A DNA stretch of 7,449 nt from an uncultured Bacteroidales bacterium (GTDB lineage Bacteria; Bacteroidota; Bacteroidia; Bacteroidales; Lentimicrobiaceae), in the NCBI GenBank assembly GCA_937864935.1, contig CALMDN010000116.1:1-7449 (forward strand). The letters are read 5' to 3'. Shown piece by piece: positions 1 through 6,999 of this stretch. The notes beneath the pieces were generated by a model. That model saw only the letters and a list, made by a program, of their open reading frames with translations, was not told the DNA's origin and searched no databases. Position 1 is the first letter of the stretch. The number at the start of each line of letters is the position of its first letter. The position numbers were made by a program, and so were the translations under genes.

Positions 1-1
1 T

Positions 2-2446
2 CAATTCCTGGGAAAAGCCATTCAACGAACCTATCTGAACGAAGACTCAAGAGTCATTCATTTCCTTGATCCGTTGCTGAACCATTTCAGGGAACGCTTT
101 CTGCGCGTTAAGGGTCAATCAGGTGCAGAAGACCTGCCCCGCATCCTTGAGGAGCTGCCGGCTTTGTGCGTTAAAGCCAACGATGTGGAAACCCTGAGAC
201 AGGTTTTGTGCTTCACTCCTGCCCTGATGATACTGGCTGAAAAATACACCGACAAAGCCGGGCTGCTGCTGGGCCTGGTCAGAACAAAATACAACCTGAA
301 CGGAGAATTCGCTGCAGGTCTTGAAAGCTATTGGAGCAGCGGTATTGCGGAAGAGCAGAAAATAAAGTCTGCCTTCTTCACCGGCCTGATGCTCGGTATG
401 CACGACTCACCTGAACACGCCGTGGAATTCTTCCATAAAGCCCTGAGCGTTTTTAACCAAAGCAGGGTAAAAAGTGGTTTTGTCTTTCTTGCCCTGAAAG
501 AACTCTCAATCATCTACAGTCAGCTGGGTCAATATGAGCTTTCATCGTACATCCTCGAGAATCTGCTGCCCTATCAGCAGGATGAGGATATCGCCGACAT
601 GCTCGACCTGCTGGGGCAGGAATATAAAAATGCCGGAAAGTCTGAAATGGCGGAGGTTCTGCTGCACGATACCATCTCATTCTACAGTGAACGCTACGGA
701 TCGCAAAACCTGAGGCTGGCCGTTCAGTACAACAACCTGGGCCGGATTTATGATGTGAGGAAGGATTTCAGGAAGGCAGAAGAGAACTACCTGCGCGCCA
801 GGCAGATTGTCTTCGATTTAGCCGGCCCTGAACACTCAATGTATCAGCAGATACAGTCAAACATCGGCATCCTTTACATGAACAACCAATTGCCTGATCA
901 GGCCGAAGAGGTTCTCCTGAATGTGCTGCAGATAAGAAAAGCGCTGTATGGCATTAAACACAGACTTACCCTGAAAACCTTCAACAGTCTGGGTGTCTGC
1001 AAATCGCTGCAGGGCAACCTCAGCGAAGCGATTGATCTTCTGACAGCCACTGTGGAGATGCAGACAGAACTGCTGGGCAGTAAACACAACGATACCCTCA
1101 TTTCCCGGGCCAACCTGGCCGATTGTTATCAGAAGGCAGGCAGGCTTACCGAGGCTGAAACCCTGCTGCGTGAGGTGCTGGGTACCACCATCAGCCAGTA
1201 TGGCGAGGTGCATGAGCAGACCATCAACACCCTGATGGCCCTGGCCGATGTTCTGGTTCAACAGGAAAAATATCCGGAATCGGTTGAATTCTACGAAACT
1301 GCCATCAGATTGCAATCGGCCTTCTATGGTGAGGAACATGCGATCACCGGCTTGACAAAATACAAACGTGCGGGCCTGAAAATCCGGCTGAACACCCCTG
1401 ACAAGGAGGATATTTCTGATTATATACAATGGTCGTTGTATAAAGCGGCACAGTGCAGCCAAACCAGAGACCTTCAGAGCTGCATGCGATATTATGTTGA
1501 ACTGGAGCAGGTAATAGAGACCTATCTCAAGGGGAATCACCCGGCCATTTTCGAAGTCTGGGACAACCTGGCCGGGATCTTTCATCAGACGAAAGACTAC
1601 GACAAAGCGGCTTTCTACTGCAGCCGGATTGCCGGAATGGCCCTTTCAGCATACGGAGCAGGTTCGCCCGCCCTGCTTGAGTATCAGACTTTGCAAGCCT
1701 TCAATCTTTATAAAGACGGTAACCGGGCTGAATGCTTCGGCCTGCTGCAGAAACTGGGCGCCCATCATGAAAGTCTGTTGAGTTTCAGGAAAGAATACAT
1801 CGTTAACATGTACCGTGAGATGCTTTCTTTTTTCAACCAGCTCAGTGAACTGATTGAACGATCCGAATCAGAGAAAAGCCAGGTAGAAAACTTATACAGG
1901 GAGGCAGAAAATATCACTGCACAAGCCGTAAACGCCTATCGTTCGGAAAAGATACCGGATGCCCTGATGTTGCTTGAAAAGGCCATTGAAATGGCTGAAA
2001 TCCTGAATAACCGTTATGCCATCGTATATCCGGCGGCTTTTCACCACAAAGCCACCATACTGGAAGAAGCGAATGAACCTGATGCGGCACTTGCTGCTAC
2101 TGAGTCAGGAATTGTGCATGTAACAAAATGGAATGCCGAACTCGATGAACGCACTTTTAATTTTTATAAGCTGGCAGCTGACCTGATGATCACCCTGCAA
2201 CAAACAGAGAAGGCCGATGCTTACATGAATCTTGCTGAAAAAGTTAACAGGAGAGACAAGGAATACCCCGACTCAAATACCTTGTCGCTCAACATAACCA
2301 AATTGAACCGCTTACTCAGCAATGAAGCGTACGACGCAGCCATGGAGTTGTTGAATGAAAGTATCCCATTGAGTATAAGGCTTCTGGGAGAAAATGATCA
2401 GATCACCAAATGGCTGGAAAATCTGAAAGATCAATTGTCTGAGTAA
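2..2446 (+). CDS. TPR-repeat protein, C-terminal part of a probable STAND NTPase (5' end cut by window)
   Basis: The frame is open to the left edge, so the in-frame TTG at 74 is only the first permitted start codon and not the real start; 24 codons lie before it. Residues below are counted from 74. Residues 1-85 contain a run (RILEELPALCVKANDVETL) like the 'ELP..L..a....L' segment that follows the NTPase in NACHT/STAND-TPR proteins such as nephrocystin-3, so a P-loop domain probably lies upstream; this is inference. About 213-428 hold roughly five TPR units of 42 residues, with NNLG.IY, AEENYLRA, AEEVLLNVLQIR and AETLLREVL patterns and a (Y/L)G..H turn between units, the kinesin-light-chain/TPR_12 style. 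More degenerate helical repeats continue to about 560 and from about 630 to the end, with a charged, possibly coiled-coil stretch near 590-630. There is no signal peptide or membrane segment, so it should be cytoplasmic. The TPR surface probably binds a protein partner. The next gene follows after 26 bases. TPR is secure; STAND is moderate. Confidence 0.75.
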   Translation, partial: QFLGKAIQRTYLNEDSRVIHFLDPLLNHFRERFLRVKGQSGAEDLPRILEELPALCVKANDVETLRQVLCFTPALMILAEKYTDKAGLLLGLVRTKYNLNGEFAAGLESYWSSGIAEEQKIKSAFFTGLMLGMHDSPEHAVEFFHKALSVFNQSRVKSGFVFLALKELSIIYSQLGQYELSSYILENLLPYQQDEDIADMLDLLGQEYKNAGKSEMAEVLLHDTISFYSERYGSQNLRLAVQYNNLGRIYDVRKDFRKAEENYLRARQIVFDLAGPEHSMYQQIQSNIGILYMNNQLPDQAEEVLLNVLQIRKALYGIKHRLTLKTFNSLGVCKSLQGNLSEAIDLLTATVEMQTELLGSKHNDTLISRANLADCYQKAGRLTEAETLLREVLGTTISQYGEVHEQTINTLMALADVLVQQEKYPESVEFYETAIRLQSAFYGEEHAITGLTKYKRAGLKIRLNTPDKEDISDYIQWSLYKAAQCSQTRDLQSCMRYYVELEQVIETYLKGNHPAIFEVWDNLAGIFHQTKDYDKAAFYCSRIAGMALSAYGAGSPALLEYQTLQAFNLYKDGNRAECFGLLQKLGAHHESLLSFRKEYIVNMYREMLSFFNQLSELIERSESEKSQVENLYREAENITAQAVNAYRSEKIPDALMLLEKAIEMAEILNNRYAIVYPAAFHHKATILEEANEPDAALAATESGIVHVTKWNAELDERTFNFYKLAADLMITLQQTEKADAYMNLAEKVNRRDKEYPDSNTLSLNITKLNRLLSNEAYDAAMELLNESIPLSIRLLGENDQITKWLENLKDQLSE

Positions 2447-2472
2447 TCACCCTGGAATTTAAAAAGAGTACT

Positions 2473-3141
2473 ATGGAAAATACCGCCGATAAAGCTTACC
2501 GGATATTACAGGAAACATTTACCAATATTGAATCCATGATGCCTGCACAGGCTGCAGCGGCAAGGGAGAAAAGCCACAGGATTGCCCTCATGCTGGAAGG
2601 CAGGTTTACAGAGGAACAATGCCGCAGAATGGTCAACATTGTTTTTGCAACTTACTCGATCTTACCAGGGCGCAACAGGCCATTGCTTGAAAAGAGAATC
2701 ATGCAGCATTTCGAGGACAAAATATCGGAAACTGAAGCCGGAAAGATTCTGAACATCATTGTATTCAACACCGAAGATATCGCTGATGAAAACGATGTGC
2801 TGTCGCAGATGATTCAGGCAAATTCGGGCCTGGGCGCAGATGCAGCAACAGGAGATGAGGTTGGGAATGCCTCCGGACAATTCGGCTTTGATCCCACCAA
2901 TCCCATACCCGTCAACGGCATCGATATGATTGACGATTATTTCAGTAAACTGAAGCTGGTAACCGGGGAACTGATCAGCTATACCCGAAAAGGCTCTATG
3001 CTGACCGGTAATCTTCCCAATCCGGTGGATGTTTACCAGATTTTTAATGCGGAAAGTGAAAACATCGCTACCCTTTACGTTTATGCATACCATGGACGGA
3101 TGTCAGGCAAGGCGCCTCAGGGCTTCAGGTTAAAGAGTTAG
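2473..3141 (+). CDS. Conserved-looking hypothetical protein, helical N-terminus plus small C-terminal domain
   Basis: This is a complete 222-residue frame. The ATG is preceded by A-rich sequence (ttaaaaagag) rather than a strong Shine-Dalgarno site, as is usual in Bacteroidota. Residues 1-115 are predicted by eye to be mostly alpha-helical and carry no enzyme motif that I recognise. A low-complexity Gly/Ala/Ser linker spans about 116-136. Residues 137-222 form a second unit: FGFDPTNPIPVNGI, a YFSKLKLVTGELISYTRKGS stretch, NPVDVYQIF, then IATLYVYAYH and KAPQGFRL. I have an impression of similar 'NPI.V...YL..L....G......R.GS....P.D.Y.I....TLY...Y....KAP.GF' domains in many Bacteroidota proteins, but know no function for it. 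No signal peptide is present. The 26-base gap after the TPR gene suggests co-transcription, making this a candidate partner of that protein. The gene is secure; its function is unknown. Confidence 0.7.
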   Translation: MENTADKAYRILQETFTNIESMMPAQAAAAREKSHRIALMLEGRFTEEQCRRMVNIVFATYSILPGRNRPLLEKRIMQHFEDKISETEAGKILNIIVFNTEDIADENDVLSQMIQANSGLGADAATGDEVGNASGQFGFDPTNPIPVNGIDMIDDYFSKLKLVTGELISYTRKGSMLTGNLPNPVDVYQIFNAESENIATLYVYAYHGRMSGKAPQGFRLKS

Positions 3142-3157
3142 ACCTTAAAGATTTCCC

Positions 3158-3180
3158 TTCCCGGGAAAGATCCCCGGGAA
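3158..3180. terminator. Hairpin between convergent genes, candidate bidirectional terminator
   Basis: TTCCCGGG at 3158-3165 pairs perfectly with CCCGGGAA at 3173-3180 (8 bp, six of them G-C) around a 7-base loop. An alternative fold pairs TTTCCC at 3152-3157 with GGGAAA at 3163-3168. The hairpin lies in the 46-base gap between two genes facing each other. On the + strand a T6 run follows at 3194-3199, about 13 bases past the stem and already inside the opposite gene; no T-run follows on the - strand. Position supports termination, but the distant T-run makes it imperfect. Confidence 0.5.
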
Positions 3181-3187
3181 AGCCGTC

Positions 3188-5938
3188 TCATCTGTTTTTT
3201 ACCTTTATTTCAAAGCCCCCACCGGCTTTGGCAGCTTTGTTCAACCGGTATTTGAACGACAACATCACGTATCTACCCATCACATTTGAACGGGTCTCGC
3301 GCAGGTAGTTCATTTCGGCAACGCGCTCAATGCCCTTGTTCTTGTCCAATATGTCGTATGCCTTGATGGCCACCTGAGCCCGCCTGTTTGACAGGAAATT
3401 GAAGCCTGCTTCAGCCCCCAGCAACGGAATGTTTACCGCCCCATCGAAACTCTCCGCACTGTAGTTCGTAAGGTTTGCCGAAACACCGAAATACCAGGCG
3501 TCTGAAGGCGTAAAGGACAGATCGGCAAAACAGCTGAGGCTCTGGTACCGGTTGTTCAACGACTCCTGAATCGAATAGGAAGCATTGGTGAGGGTGATTT
3601 CAGCACCGAAATCCAGTTCCCATTGTTCCTTTTTGCGGTTGTCAAAGCTTAGGCTGAAGCTGCGCGACAGGCTGGTATAGAGGTTCTTCTGATCGTTCAC
3701 AAAGGTCTGCCCACTGTTCCATGAAGCATTTACAGCCAGTTGAACATTCAGTCCGATGAACCTCAGGGGCGTGCTGAAATCCACATTGCCGTTTACCCCT
3801 GAAGCAGCAGTGGTATTCATCATATACACGCGTTGTATCAGGCTGTCGCTGATGCGCAATGAGTAGCCCACCGGATCGGTCTGGTAGCTTCCTCCAAGCC
3901 GGGCAAAAACAGATGTCTGTGAGAACTGATCAAACATCAGCCAGTTCGCAAAAAGGTCGTGCCTGGTTTCAGGTTTCAGCAGAGGATTGCCATATAACAG
4001 CGACTGCGGGTTGGAATTATCCACTACAGGTACCAATTGTGTGATGAGGGCATCGTTAACAGAAGTGTTGTAATCGAGACTTACGCGCTGGCCTGTTTTA
4101 TAGTCATATTCCCAGCTGAAAGAAGGCAAAAGCCGCTGATAGGTAATTTCCGGTGAGGCCAGGCTGTTGAGTTTGTTGCGTGTTGACGCAAAAACAGTGG
4201 ACAGACCGGCAACCACTTTCGCTTTCCTGAAGTTCTTTTTCAGGTTGATCCCGGGCGTTAACTTCACCACCGAACGGCTGAAGTCAGGACTCAAGCTGTC
4301 GGTAACCAGTTCAATGTCACTTTTCAGTCCCTGGGTACGGTTGATGCTTTCAAAAACGGCCTCGGTTTTTATCATTGGTTCAAGATACAACCCCTTACCG
4401 ATGCTGATGAGTGAACTCCCCGACAAAGCGGTCTGCCGGTTGCTGCTTTCATTATCGCGGAACTGCAGATCCGCCACCGGGCTGTCATCTCCTGCATAAC
4501 TCAGGATATTCAGCCTGTCGCTGTTACTCAGGCCAGTTCTGAAGCCTGCGCTGACATTTCCGCTGAACAACCTGAATGCTCCCCTTCCCCTTTGCATGTA
4601 AGAGAAAGCGCCGTTTCCCGAGAGACTGTTACGAAGGAGGGAAGCTTCTGAAGCCAGACTATTGACAGGAAATCCATCCTTAAACGATTGGGTAAGGGTA
4701 GCCGCATCTTCAGAAGCATCAGTGATCCCTGCGTTTCCGCTGAAAATCATCGTACGGGTGCTGTCGGATTTATCTTTCCATCCCAGGTTGATTCTGTGTG
4801 AGAAGTTCCTGCTGTCTTCATCGTTTCTGCTTTGGCCGAGGTATTCTCCATCGGAAAGGTAGTTTCGGGAGGTGGTTTCCTGAAAAAGGTTGCGCTGGCT
4901 TCCATTGCCGAGGTAGCTGATGTAAAACCGGTTGTTTTTGCGGGGTTCAAAGGAGTAATTCACCCCTCCTGCTCCGGAAGTTACCAGACCATTGATGCTT
5001 TGTCCGAAGTTAACCGGAATATCACTGTCGCTGTTAATGGAAATCCGCATGGAACCATTCCCCATCAGTGAAGGCAAGCCCCCGTTGAAATCAATGTAGT
5101 CCTGAAAACTGAACCCAAACTGATTGATGTTGTTGATCATCCCCAGCAAGGCAAACTGATTGCGGGCAGTAAAGCGGTACACCTTGGCCGATGCCGCATA
5201 GTGGTCACCGGTGGCCCCTCCAGCCATCACCTCACCCAACCAGGCTTGTTTCCTTCCATCTTTCAGCAACAGATTGATGGTTTTTTCCCTGGAGCTGTCA
5301 TCAATTCCGGCCAGCTCCGCCGTCTCCGATTTCTTGTCATACACCTGAACCTTGCTGATGGCATCAGCGGGCAGATTTTTTGTCGCGACTTTGGGATCAG
5401 AACTAAAAAACTCCTTACCATCAACCATCACATTCTTAACATCCTCGCCCATGGCCTTGATGTTACCCGACTGATCAACCTGCACCCCCGGAAGCTTTTT
5501 CAGCAGATCTTCTGCCACTGCATCGGGCTTCGTCCTGAACGCTCCGGCATTGAATTCTATGGTGTCATTCTTTACCACTACCGGAATATGCTCAGCCACC
5601 ACCTCGGCCGAAGAAAGGTTCAATGGCTTCTGTTTCAGGACAATGACCCCGAAATCACCGGCCTGCCGGGGGATACTCACCGGATTGTACAGGGTTTCGT
5701 ATCCCAGAAAAGCCGTCTGCATCAGGTAATTTCCCTGACTTATCCTGCGGATATCAAAAAATCCCTTCTCGTTGGTGATCCCGAAGAATGCAAGGGTTGA
5801 ATCAGCAGGCTTCATCAGCGCAACCGTGGCATATGGCAGTGGCTTGCCGGCTTCGTCAGTTACGGTGCCTGTCAGGTTCGACTGAGCCATCAATAGCAGG
5901 GGCCAGTTTATCATTAACAACAGATAGATTCTTTTCAT
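3188..5938 (-). CDS. Outer-membrane beta-barrel protein with carboxypeptidase-regulatory-like and TonB plug domains
   Basis: This is a 916-residue outer-membrane protein of the Bacteroidota type usually annotated as TonB-dependent receptor or outer membrane beta-barrel family protein. The frame continues 63 codons upstream to an ATG at 6127, but I place the start at 5938 because it gives a signal peptide (MKRIYLLLMINWPLLLMAQ, cleavage near 19-20). Residues about 22-104 are a CarboxypepD_reg-like beta-sandwich (LTGTVTDEAGKPLPYATVAL, then GFFDIRRISQGNY). Residues about 108-225 are the plug, with VVKNDTIEFNAGAF, AEDLLKKLPGVQVD, VMVDGKEFFSSDP, AISKVQVYDKKSE and EKTINLLLKDGRK. About 230-900 is the barrel, rich in alternating aromatic/polar strands and ending MLSFKYRLNK before a short polar tail. 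The substrate cannot be read from sequence; members are proposed to import or export bulky molecules, or to have structural roles. A GLPGLI gene lies 200 bases upstream on the same strand, a frequent pairing. No clear -7 element is seen just upstream. Family is secure; role is not. Confidence 0.9.
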   Translation of the reverse strand: MKRIYLLLMINWPLLLMAQSNLTGTVTDEAGKPLPYATVALMKPADSTLAFFGITNEKGFFDIRRISQGNYLMQTAFLGYETLYNPVSIPRQAGDFGVIVLKQKPLNLSSAEVVAEHIPVVVKNDTIEFNAGAFRTKPDAVAEDLLKKLPGVQVDQSGNIKAMGEDVKNVMVDGKEFFSSDPKVATKNLPADAISKVQVYDKKSETAELAGIDDSSREKTINLLLKDGRKQAWLGEVMAGGATGDHYAASAKVYRFTARNQFALLGMINNINQFGFSFQDYIDFNGGLPSLMGNGSMRISINSDSDIPVNFGQSINGLVTSGAGGVNYSFEPRKNNRFYISYLGNGSQRNLFQETTSRNYLSDGEYLGQSRNDEDSRNFSHRINLGWKDKSDSTRTMIFSGNAGITDASEDAATLTQSFKDGFPVNSLASEASLLRNSLSGNGAFSYMQRGRGAFRLFSGNVSAGFRTGLSNSDRLNILSYAGDDSPVADLQFRDNESSNRQTALSGSSLISIGKGLYLEPMIKTEAVFESINRTQGLKSDIELVTDSLSPDFSRSVVKLTPGINLKKNFRKAKVVAGLSTVFASTRNKLNSLASPEITYQRLLPSFSWEYDYKTGQRVSLDYNTSVNDALITQLVPVVDNSNPQSLLYGNPLLKPETRHDLFANWLMFDQFSQTSVFARLGGSYQTDPVGYSLRISDSLIQRVYMMNTTAASGVNGNVDFSTPLRFIGLNVQLAVNASWNSGQTFVNDQKNLYTSLSRSFSLSFDNRKKEQWELDFGAEITLTNASYSIQESLNNRYQSLSCFADLSFTPSDAWYFGVSANLTNYSAESFDGAVNIPLLGAEAGFNFLSNRRAQVAIKAYDILDKNKGIERVAEMNYLRETRSNVMGRYVMLSFKYRLNKAAKAGGGFEIKVKNR

Positions 5939-6002
5939 GGTCAGGTTTTCAGAAATTCGGATGGTTAAGGGATCTTTCGGGAAGAAATACTTGATTTTAA
6001 CA

Positions 6003-6030
6003 GGGGCGAGGGGCGAGGGACGAGGGACGG
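6003..6030. repeat. Tandem heptamer repeat, GGGRCGA x4
   Basis: Four consecutive 7-base units are visible: GGGGCGA (6003-6009), GGGGCGA (6010-6016), GGGACGA (6017-6023) and GGGACGG (6024-6030). A further GGGACG occurs at 6044-6049. On the other strand the unit reads TCGYCCC. The array lies between the GLPGLI gene and the barrel gene and falls in the 63-codon upstream extension of the barrel frame. That extension has no plausible protein character, which supports the later start at 5938. Heptamer arrays of this general sort (short tandemly repeated repetitive sequences) are known from heterocyst-forming cyanobacteria; a link is only by analogy. Confidence 0.85.
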
Positions 6031-6112
6031 AATCTTTTGGCAAGGGACGTTTTTTCAGTAGCCCATAACGAGAGATGGGGCGTTGGGGCCATGGAGAAAC
6101 ACCACGGGAGAA

Positions 6113-6133
6113 CAACGCACTGCTCATTACTCA
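6113..6133. repeat. Degenerate second heptamer repeat, CTGCTCA/TTACTCA
   Basis: CTGCTCA (6120-6126) and TTACTCA (6127-6133) are adjacent 7-base units sharing TNCTCA-type sequence, preceded by a weak third unit CAACGCA (6113-6119). On the - strand the units read TGAGTAA and TGAGCAG. They sit just past the stop of the GLPGLI gene, at the opposite end of the same 200-base gap as the GGGRCGA array. With only two good units, chance is possible; the 7-base period shared with the neighbouring array is the reason for listing it. The remainder of the gap (6050-6112) shows no gene, no strong hairpin and no recognised promoter. Confidence 0.4.
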
Positions 6134-6138
6134 CAACA

Positions 6139-6873
6139 TTATTGCCTTATCCTGATCATCATCGTTGCTCCGCCCTCTCCCTGCATCTCGCCGGTTTTTT
6201 CTTTTACAATTTCCTCAAACTCTTCGCGGGTCACTTTTTTTCCTTTCGAGGGTCTGGTAATCAGTGAAGCTACCTCACCGGGCGTAACCGAAACGGCCGA
6301 CAGTATTCTTTTGCCTTCATCCACATTCACTTCAAGGATCAGACCTGGAAGTCCGTTATACCGCCCCGGGCCGGCAGGTACCGGAATGGAGGGGGCAAAC
6401 CAGGCGATGGTTTTAACTGTGTCTTTCTGATAAACAGCTTCAAAACAGGGCGTTCCGAGTATCTCCCTGCGGTTGCCGGTCAGTTTCCAGGGCAGGGTAT
6501 CGGCCTCAGACACGATCAGGAACATCCTTGACATGAAATCACGCTGTTCGATTACTTTCTGATTCTTAAGATCCAGGTAAAGCTGCTCATCGGGCTCCTG
6601 CATTTGAATCACCATGGTGCCTCCCCCGGCCATTTCTTCAGTTACTGCCTCATCGTCGCTCTGTTTACCGTTAAGATACAGACTCGCATCCGGAGAATAA
6701 TGCAGCATCTTTACCGACTTCCGTTCCTTTGGGATCATGTCGGCCATGGCCGGATCCATTCCTTCAAAGTGAATTTCAAGTTTCATGGTTTCGTTGTAAA
6801 CCACGGTACCGGTCTGTGCAGAAGCCAGACCAGCCAGGCAGATCAGTGCGGAAATAATCATTGTTTTTTTCAT
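6139..6873 (-). CDS. GLPGLI family secreted protein
   Basis: This 244-residue protein carries the signature after which the family is named: YNGLPGLILEVN, with GLPGLI at residues 174-179. It is preceded by the usual AWFAPSIPVPAGPGR segment, in which a predicted extracytoplasmic strand leads into the motif. A signal peptide is clear (MKKTMIISALICLAGLASAQ, cleavage after about residue 20) with no lipoprotein cysteine, so the product should be periplasmic or otherwise exported. The central W-K-L-T-G-N-R-R-E-I-L-G-T-P-C-F-E-A block is also typical. The C-terminus is a charged helix followed by a Gly/Met-rich end (GGATMMIRIRQ). The molecular function of the family is unknown. Genes of this family often sit beside outer-membrane barrel proteins like the one downstream, which suggests that the products cooperate at the envelope. 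An exact -7 element lies about 20 bases upstream of the ATG at 6873. Family call is secure. Confidence 0.95.
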   Translation of the reverse strand: MKKTMIISALICLAGLASAQTGTVVYNETMKLEIHFEGMDPAMADMIPKERKSVKMLHYSPDASLYLNGKQSDDEAVTEEMAGGGTMVIQMQEPDEQLYLDLKNQKVIEQRDFMSRMFLIVSEADTLPWKLTGNRREILGTPCFEAVYQKDTVKTIAWFAPSIPVPAGPGRYNGLPGLILEVNVDEGKRILSAVSVTPGEVASLITRPSKGKKVTREEFEEIVKEKTGEMQGEGGATMMIRIRQ

Positions 6874-6893
6874 GATAAATTGTTTTGATGCAG

Positions 6894-6901
6894 CAAAATT
6901 A
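6894..6901 (-). promoter_or_regulatory. Bacteroidota -7 promoter element for the GLPGLI gene
   Basis: Read on the - strand, 6901-6894 is TAATTTTG, an exact match to TAnnTTTG, the -7 element of the Bacteroidota primary sigma factor. It would start transcription near 6889 and give a leader of about 15 bases before the ATG at 6873. No TTTG -33 element is present at the expected distance. Instead one GGTTAAT repeat (6923-6929) lies in that position, which would suit an activator-dependent promoter. Confidence 0.65.
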
Positions 6902-6920
6902 CCGAAGGCCCTGCGCGCAG

Positions 6921-6960
6921 TGGGTTAATGCCAGGCCAATTAAGGTTAATTAAGGTTAAT
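6921..6960. promoter_or_regulatory. Three phased GGTTAAT repeats, candidate regulator binding sites
   Basis: GGTTAAT occurs at 6923-6929, 6944-6950 and 6954-6960, all in the same orientation. The spacings are 21 and 10 bases, two turns and one turn of the helix, so all three lie on one face of the DNA. The last two are part of a perfect 10-base tandem repeat, TAAGGTTAAT at 6941-6950 and 6951-6960. The nine-mers at 6921-6929 and 6942-6950 are separated by exactly 12 bases, the arrangement known for LytTR-type regulators; they match the published LytTR pattern at 7 and 8 of 9 positions by my count. The cluster lies between two divergent -7 elements. A 10-base palindrome, CTGCGCGCAG, is adjacent at 6911-6920. 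A regulatory role is inferred. Confidence 0.5.
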
Positions 6961-6987
6961 GGAGGCCCATTCCGGTTGAGAATCAGT

Positions 6988-6995
6988 TATTTTTG
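6988..6995 (+). promoter_or_regulatory. Bacteroidota -7 promoter element for the rightmost gene
   Basis: TATTTTTG at 6988-6995 matches TAnnTTTG exactly. It ends only four bases before the ATG at 7000, so transcription would begin on or next to the start codon and give a leaderless message, unless translation really begins at the in-frame ATG at 7048. No -33 TTTG is seen; the GGTTAAT pair at 6944-6960 ends near -40 relative to the inferred start. Confidence 0.55.
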
Positions 6996-6999
6996 CAGC

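Noticed and set aside
74..76. TTG at 74 as the true start of the TPR gene.
   Set aside because: The frame is open upstream to the window edge and the upstream residues continue the same protein character, so the gene is cut rather than started here.
857..1585. 242-codon - strand frame inside the TPR gene.
   Set aside because: It lies antisense to well-formed TPR repeats and has no domain or initiation signals; open antisense frames are common in genes of this composition.
5201..5800. 199-codon + strand frame inside the barrel gene.
   Set aside because: It lies antisense to the conserved plug domain, so the - strand frame is clearly the coding one.
5939..6127. 63-codon N-terminal extension of the barrel gene to an ATG at 6127.
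   Set aside because: It is partly encoded by the heptamer repeat array, has no domain character, and would bury the signal peptide that begins at 5938.
6928..6999. Upstream in-frame ATG at 6928 for the rightmost gene.
   Set aside because: Its added residues would be encoded by the GGTTAAT repeats and the -7 element, and they add nothing protein-like before the membrane anchor.
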